DNA of 7,952 nt from SIG653 sp045578045 (GTDB taxonomy: Bacteria > Bacillota > Clostridia > Oscillospirales > CAG-382). Both the position numbers and the translations under genes were made by a program. The DNA is taken from positions 1-7,952 of the forward strand of contig JAZNJM010000073.1 in the NCBI GenBank assembly GCA_045578045.1, read 5' to 3'. Position 1 is the stretch's first letter; every line of letters begins with the position of its first letter. The notes beneath the pieces are model-generated. The model saw only the letters and a program-made list of their open reading frames with translations, was not told the DNA's origin and did not search any database. Shown piece by piece: positions 4,809 through 7,952 of this stretch.

Positions 4809-4851
4809 AAAACACACCCTTTTAAGCTAAAAGTTTAAAGGGGTGTGTTTT
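4809..4851. terminator. 19-bp bidirectional terminator between convergent genes
   Basis: Positions 4809-4827 pair with 4833-4851 over all 19 positions (two G-T pairs) around the loop TAAAA. The core is ACACACCC/GGGTGTGT. A-rich and T-rich ends on both sides let it serve the rightward reductase gene and the leftward carB-dapF frame. Confidence 0.85.
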
Positions 4852-4857
4852 GGATTA

Positions 4858-5694
4858 TTAATATTCTGCTTCGCCTTTGAATACAAGTTTAGCATCTCCC
4901 GTTAGGGTGATACAATCATCTGTATATCTGACGATAAGGTCTCCGCCAACGGATTTAACCGTTATATCTGTATTTTTTTCGCAAAAACCGTTTCGAATTG
5001 CGGCGGCAACAGCCGCACAAGCACCTGTTCCACTTGCAAGGGTTTCTCCGTTTCCGCGTTCAAAAATACGAATTTTAAGAGTTGTTGAATTAATAACGCG
5101 AACAAACTCTGTGTTTGTTCTGTTGGGGAACATTTTATGGTTTTCAAAAAGTGGCCCAATGGTTTCAATATCAACGTTGTCAACTCTTTTACAGAAAACA
5201 ACACAATGTGGGTTACCAACGGAAAGACAAGTTATATTATATTCCGTTCCGTTTATATTGAGAGGTTCGTTTACTATTTCATTTTTATCTGAAATTGCGG
5301 GAATATTTGAAGGAGTAAAATCATCCTTTCCCATATAAACTCTTGCTGAAGTTGCTTTTCCGTCTGTTAAATATAGTTTTATCTGTTTTATTCCGCTTGC
5401 TGTTTCTATGAAAACACAGTCTTCATCAGAGCGTTCATTGTCGTGAATGAATTTAGCAACGCAACGTATAACGTTTCCAGCCATAAGGCCTTCACTTCCG
5501 TCTTTATTGAAAAATTTCATTTTACAATCGGCAAATTGACTGTTTTCTATGAGAACAAGACCTTCTCCGCCAACGCCGCTACTTCTGTCGCACAGAGAGA
5601 GGGCGAGGGATTCGGCACAGGTGATTTCACCGTTTCTGTTATCAATAACAATATAATCTTCTCCCGCACCAACCATTTTTGAGAAAACGAGCTT
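4858..5694 (-). other. DapF-like domain with both catalytic cysteines replaced
   Basis: Residues of the fusion protein from about 684 align by motif with diaminopimelate epimerase. N745 (FNKDGS), N843 (GNPH), N876 (TNTEF) and E894-R895 (ERGNGET) match substrate-binding positions. The first catalytic Cys of the usual MCGN motif is Ala754 (MAGN; GCT at 5481-5479), and the second, of ACGTG, is Ser903 (ASGTG; AGT at 5034-5032). The ligand Asn of GxGND is Glu694 (GAGED). Motif identities come from knowledge of the family. Without the Cys pair, classical two-base epimerisation is not expected. Confidence 0.7.
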
Positions 5695-7740
5695 TCCTCT
5701 TTCTTTTCTCATATTGTTTATATCAACAAGCTCTGTGTTATAAGAATTGAAACGGCTTTTTATAATCTCTGCCAAAGCAGAAGCTGTATCAAGAGACGTG
5801 AAACACGGAATAAAATGAAGAATAGCTAATCGATGGATTGCGATATACTGTTTTATTGTATCATCGTATGCCGCACCCGTATATACGATATAGTTGATCT
5901 TTCCGCTGTCTATAAGCTCTAATATTTTGTCAATCTCGTTCATAGGCGCTGTTGTTTCAACGTCTATTCCCAAAACCGATATAGCGTTTGCAGTATCTGG
6001 GGTAGCATAGATTTTTATTCCCAAATCGTCAAATTTCTTTGCAAGAGAAACTATTTCAAGATAGTCGTGTTCTTCAACGCTTATGAAAACGCTTTTTTCT
6101 GTTGAAGGTCTATCTTCTCCTAACTTCATTCCTGCGGCTTTAAGTCCTTTGAATAACGCTTCATTAAGGGTTTTACCAATTCCTAAAACTTCGCCCGTTG
6201 ATTTCATTTCCGGCCCTAAATATGCGTTTACATCCAATAGCTTTTCAAAGGAGAAAACGGGAACTTTAACTGTGAAATAGGGCGGAGTTTTACAAAGTCC
6301 TGTTTCAAATCCAAGCTCTTTTATTGTTTTCCCCATCATAACCTTTGTTGCAATATCAACCATTGGTATTCCCGTTACTTTGCTTATATATGGAATAGTT
6401 CTTGATGCTCTTGGGTTAACCTCAATAACGTAAAGCTCGTTTTGATAGATGAGATATTGAATATTAACAAGACCTTTTGTTTTCATAGCAAGAGCTAAGT
6501 TTGTTGAACATTCAATTATCTTTCGTTTCATAATATCGTTGATATTATACGGAGGATAAACTGCAATAGAGTCGCCGCTGTGAACTCCAGCACGTTCAAT
6601 ATGCTCCATTATTCCAGGGATAATAACATCTGTACCGTCTGAAATAACGTCAACTTCAAGCTCAGGCCCCATCATATATTTATCAACCAGAACATTATTA
6701 TCCGTTGATTCGGCAAGTATTCTTGTCATATAGCGGACAACGTCTTTGTCGGAATGGGCAATAGTCATATTTTGTCCGCCTATAACGTAAGAAGGGCGAA
6801 GCAAAACGGGATATCCTAATTGATGGGCGGTTTCTAACGCTTCTTCCGTTGTGTAAACACCGCTTCCTTTAGGTCTGCGAATGTTGAAAGATTCAAGAAG
6901 AGCATCAAATTTCTTTCTGTCTTCTGCAAGGTCTATACTTTCAGCACTTGTTCCTAAAATTTTAATTCCGTTATCATCAAGAAATTGAGTTAATTTAATA
7001 GCGGTTTGACCTCCAAAGGCAACAACAACGCCTAAAGGCTTTTCAACCTTTATTATGTTCATTATATCCTCAGGAGTTAAAGGCTCAAAATAAAGTCTGT
7101 CTGCCGTGTCATAGTCTGTTGAAACTGTTTCGGGATTATTATTAACAATAACAACGTCATAGCCCATTTTTTTCAGTGTCCAGACGCAATGAACGGAAGA
7201 ATAGTCAAACTCAATTCCTTGACCAATTCTGATAGGCCCTGAACCAAGAACCATAATAACAGGCTTTTCGCTTCTTTTAAAAGCTCTTGATTCACAAGCA
7301 GAGTCGTATGTTGAATAGAAATAGGGTGTTCTTGCATCAAACTCGGCGGCACAAGTATCAACCATTTTATAAACTGCATCTTTTGTTGGAAGAGAGTTTT
7401 CGCCTGAAATTCTTGATAACGCCTTATCTGTATAACCTAATTTTTTTCCTTTTTCGTAATCTTCTGCTGATATTCCGTTTTTGATTTTTTCTTCAAAATC
7501 GGCAAGATTTTTTATTTTGTTTAAAAACCACTTGTCAATTTTTGTTATTTCGTTTATTTTATCAACTGAAACACCTTTTTTCAAAGCCTCGAAAACCGTA
7601 AAAATTCGTTTATCGTCAAGCCTTCCAAGACGTTCAATAATGTTTTCTTCTTCGTTTGGAAGATTTAGGGTATCAACGGATATCTCTGCGCCTCGAATTG
7701 CTTTCATCAAAGCTGCTTCAAAGCAATTCGATATAGACAT
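4858..7740 (-). CDS. carB: N-truncated carbamoyl-phosphate synthase large subunit fused to a DapF-like domain
   Basis: CarB makes carbamoyl phosphate for pyrimidine and arginine synthesis; DapF epimerises LL- to meso-diaminopimelate. This 960-residue frame starts at the end of the first ATP-grasp half and runs through the oligomerisation domain (about 30-155). The second ATP-grasp half (160-540) is intact, with VLGSGPIRIGQGIEFDY, YPVLLRPSYVIGGQ and VIEVNPRASRT. The allosteric MGS-like domain (545-665) and the usual CarB tail NTELVDINNMR follow. A DapF-like domain (about 684-960) then continues without a stop. CarB is normally about 1070 residues, so some 370 are missing. The codons just upstream of the ATG (7746-7741) still read Glu-Val, matching the internal homologue GEVLGIG at 516-522, so the ATG is an internal Met. 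The DapF part has Ala754 and Ser903 where the catalytic cysteines belong. Confidence 0.9.
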   Translation of the reverse strand: MSISNCFEAALMKAIRGAEISVDTLNLPNEEENIIERLGRLDDKRIFTVFEALKKGVSVDKINEITKIDKWFLNKIKNLADFEEKIKNGISAEDYEKGKKLGYTDKALSRISGENSLPTKDAVYKMVDTCAAEFDARTPYFYSTYDSACESRAFKRSEKPVIMVLGSGPIRIGQGIEFDYSSVHCVWTLKKMGYDVVIVNNNPETVSTDYDTADRLYFEPLTPEDIMNIIKVEKPLGVVVAFGGQTAIKLTQFLDDNGIKILGTSAESIDLAEDRKKFDALLESFNIRRPKGSGVYTTEEALETAHQLGYPVLLRPSYVIGGQNMTIAHSDKDVVRYMTRILAESTDNNVLVDKYMMGPELEVDVISDGTDVIIPGIMEHIERAGVHSGDSIAVYPPYNINDIMKRKIIECSTNLALAMKTKGLVNIQYLIYQNELYVIEVNPRASRTIPYISKVTGIPMVDIATKVMMGKTIKELGFETGLCKTPPYFTVKVPVFSFEKLLDVNAYLGPEMKSTGEVLGIGKTLNEALFKGLKAAGMKLGEDRPSTEKSVFISVEEHDYLEIVSLAKKFDDLGIKIYATPDTANAISVLGIDVETTAPMNEIDKILELIDSGKINYIVYTGAAYDDTIKQYIAIHRLAILHFIPCFTSLDTASALAEIIKSRFNSYNTELVDINNMRKERGKLVFSKMVGAGEDYIVIDNRNGEITCAESLALSLCDRSSGVGGEGLVLIENSQFADCKMKFFNKDGSEGLMAGNVIRCVAKFIHDNERSDEDCVFIETASGIKQIKLYLTDGKATSARVYMGKDDFTPSNIPAISDKNEIVNEPLNINGTEYNITCLSVGNPHCVVFCKRVDNVDIETIGPLFENHKMFPNRTNTEFVRVINSTTLKIRIFERGNGETLASGTGACAAVAAAIRNGFCEKNTDITVKSVGGDLIVRYTDDCITLTGDAKLVFKGEAEY

Positions 7741-7761
7741 AACTTCTTTAAGAGAGTATCA
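7741..7761. other. Breakpoint that cuts carB
   Basis: Read leftward from 7761 the carB frame gives stop, Tyr, Ser, Leu, Lys, Glu, Val, then the Met at 7740. Only Glu-Val fits CarB, so similarity ends at about 7746. To the right, sequence of a different origin is open on the other strand. No transposon end, target duplication or long inverted repeat is visible at the join. Confidence 0.6.
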
Positions 7762-7952
7762 GATTGGATTGAGTATTATGGAGATACTTTTAAACTATTC
7801 TGGATTAAAAACTTAAAATCGAATCGAACTAGTAGTCCAGCAATTTATATGTTGCTTAAGTGTGGTGCTTCTAAACCTATTCACTCAAAAAACTTTATTC
7901 CGGTTAGCGAAACATTGCTTGAAAGAGTATTGAAAGAAAATGGTTTTAAGTT
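7747..7952 (+). CDS. Fragment of an unrecognised rightward gene, truncated at both ends
   Basis: From the breakpoint to the window's end one rightward frame is open for 68 codons, with residues such as VSDWIEYYGDTFKLFWIKN and IPVSETLLERVLKENGF. The composition (Trp, Tyr, acidic and basic residues mixed) looks coding, unlike the A/T-run peptides of spurious frames here. The open frame extends antisense into carB to 7669, but no start codon with a ribosome binding site precedes it; the first ATG is at 7849. Its true 5' part was probably separated at the junction near 7746. I do not recognise the family. The pattern is compatible with a DNA-associated or mobile-element protein, but nothing specific supports that. 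Confidence 0.45.

Noticed and set aside
4877..5338. Rightward 153-codon frame
   Set aside because: It is the antisense of the DapF-like domain, whose motifs are clear on the leftward strand.
7481..7816. Rightward 111-codon frame spanning the carB start
   Set aside because: It is in a different register from the coding-like fragment at 7747-7952 and is mostly antisense to well-conserved CarB sequence.

Overview
This is an AT-rich window (roughly one third G+C by eye) from a low-G+C Gram-positive bacterium, most likely a member of the Clostridia. The signs are strong purine-rich ribosome binding sites, a Cys-anchored lipoprotein, a BspA-type leucine-rich-repeat protein, a bacterial group II intron and a carbamoyl-phosphate synthase of clostridial type. 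The species cannot be named from the sequence.

Layout. Positions 1-165 are the 3' end of a group II intron: the last codons of its maturase, then RNA domains V and VI. One base further on lies the stop codon of a small leftward XRE-type HTH regulator (167-367). Its upstream region carries two nearly identical 16-bp palindromes, which overlap promoter-like sequences pointing in both directions. The rightward promoter would feed a short transcript that holds an 18-codon reading frame and ends at a strong hairpin (720-755). A foldable repeat-like element (765-862) follows. Positions 1053-1268 hold a leftward ribbon-helix-helix protein. Next come a predicted lipoprotein (1522-1989) and a small unrecognised protein (2174-2476), and then about 400 bases with only a degenerate reading frame and short repeats. 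A rightward cluster of three genes, GNAT acetyltransferase, cytoplasmic LRR protein and RibD-C-type reductase (2872-4781), runs into a 19-bp bidirectional terminator.

The right third is one leftward reading frame of 960 codons (4858-7740). It is the C-terminal 60% or so of carbamoyl-phosphate synthase large subunit (CarB) fused in frame to a diaminopimelate-epimerase-like (DapF) domain. The first ATP-grasp half of CarB is missing. CarB similarity continues two codons upstream of the apparent ATG and then stops abruptly at about 7746. Beyond that point the DNA is open on the opposite strand and encodes a fragment of an unrelated protein, also without a start. This is either a real rearrangement or an assembly join. 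The DapF-like domain keeps most substrate-binding motifs, but both catalytic cysteine positions are changed (to Ala and Ser) and so is one ligand Asn (to Glu). It should not be assumed to be a working epimerase.

How the genes fit together. The left half looks like accessory DNA: an intron, two small DNA-binding proteins with palindromic sites nearby, and orphan small genes. The GNAT-LRR-RibD trio is probably co-transcribed, but no shared pathway is evident. CarB (pyrimidine and arginine precursor) and DapF (lysine and cell wall) are housekeeping functions joined in one polypeptide.
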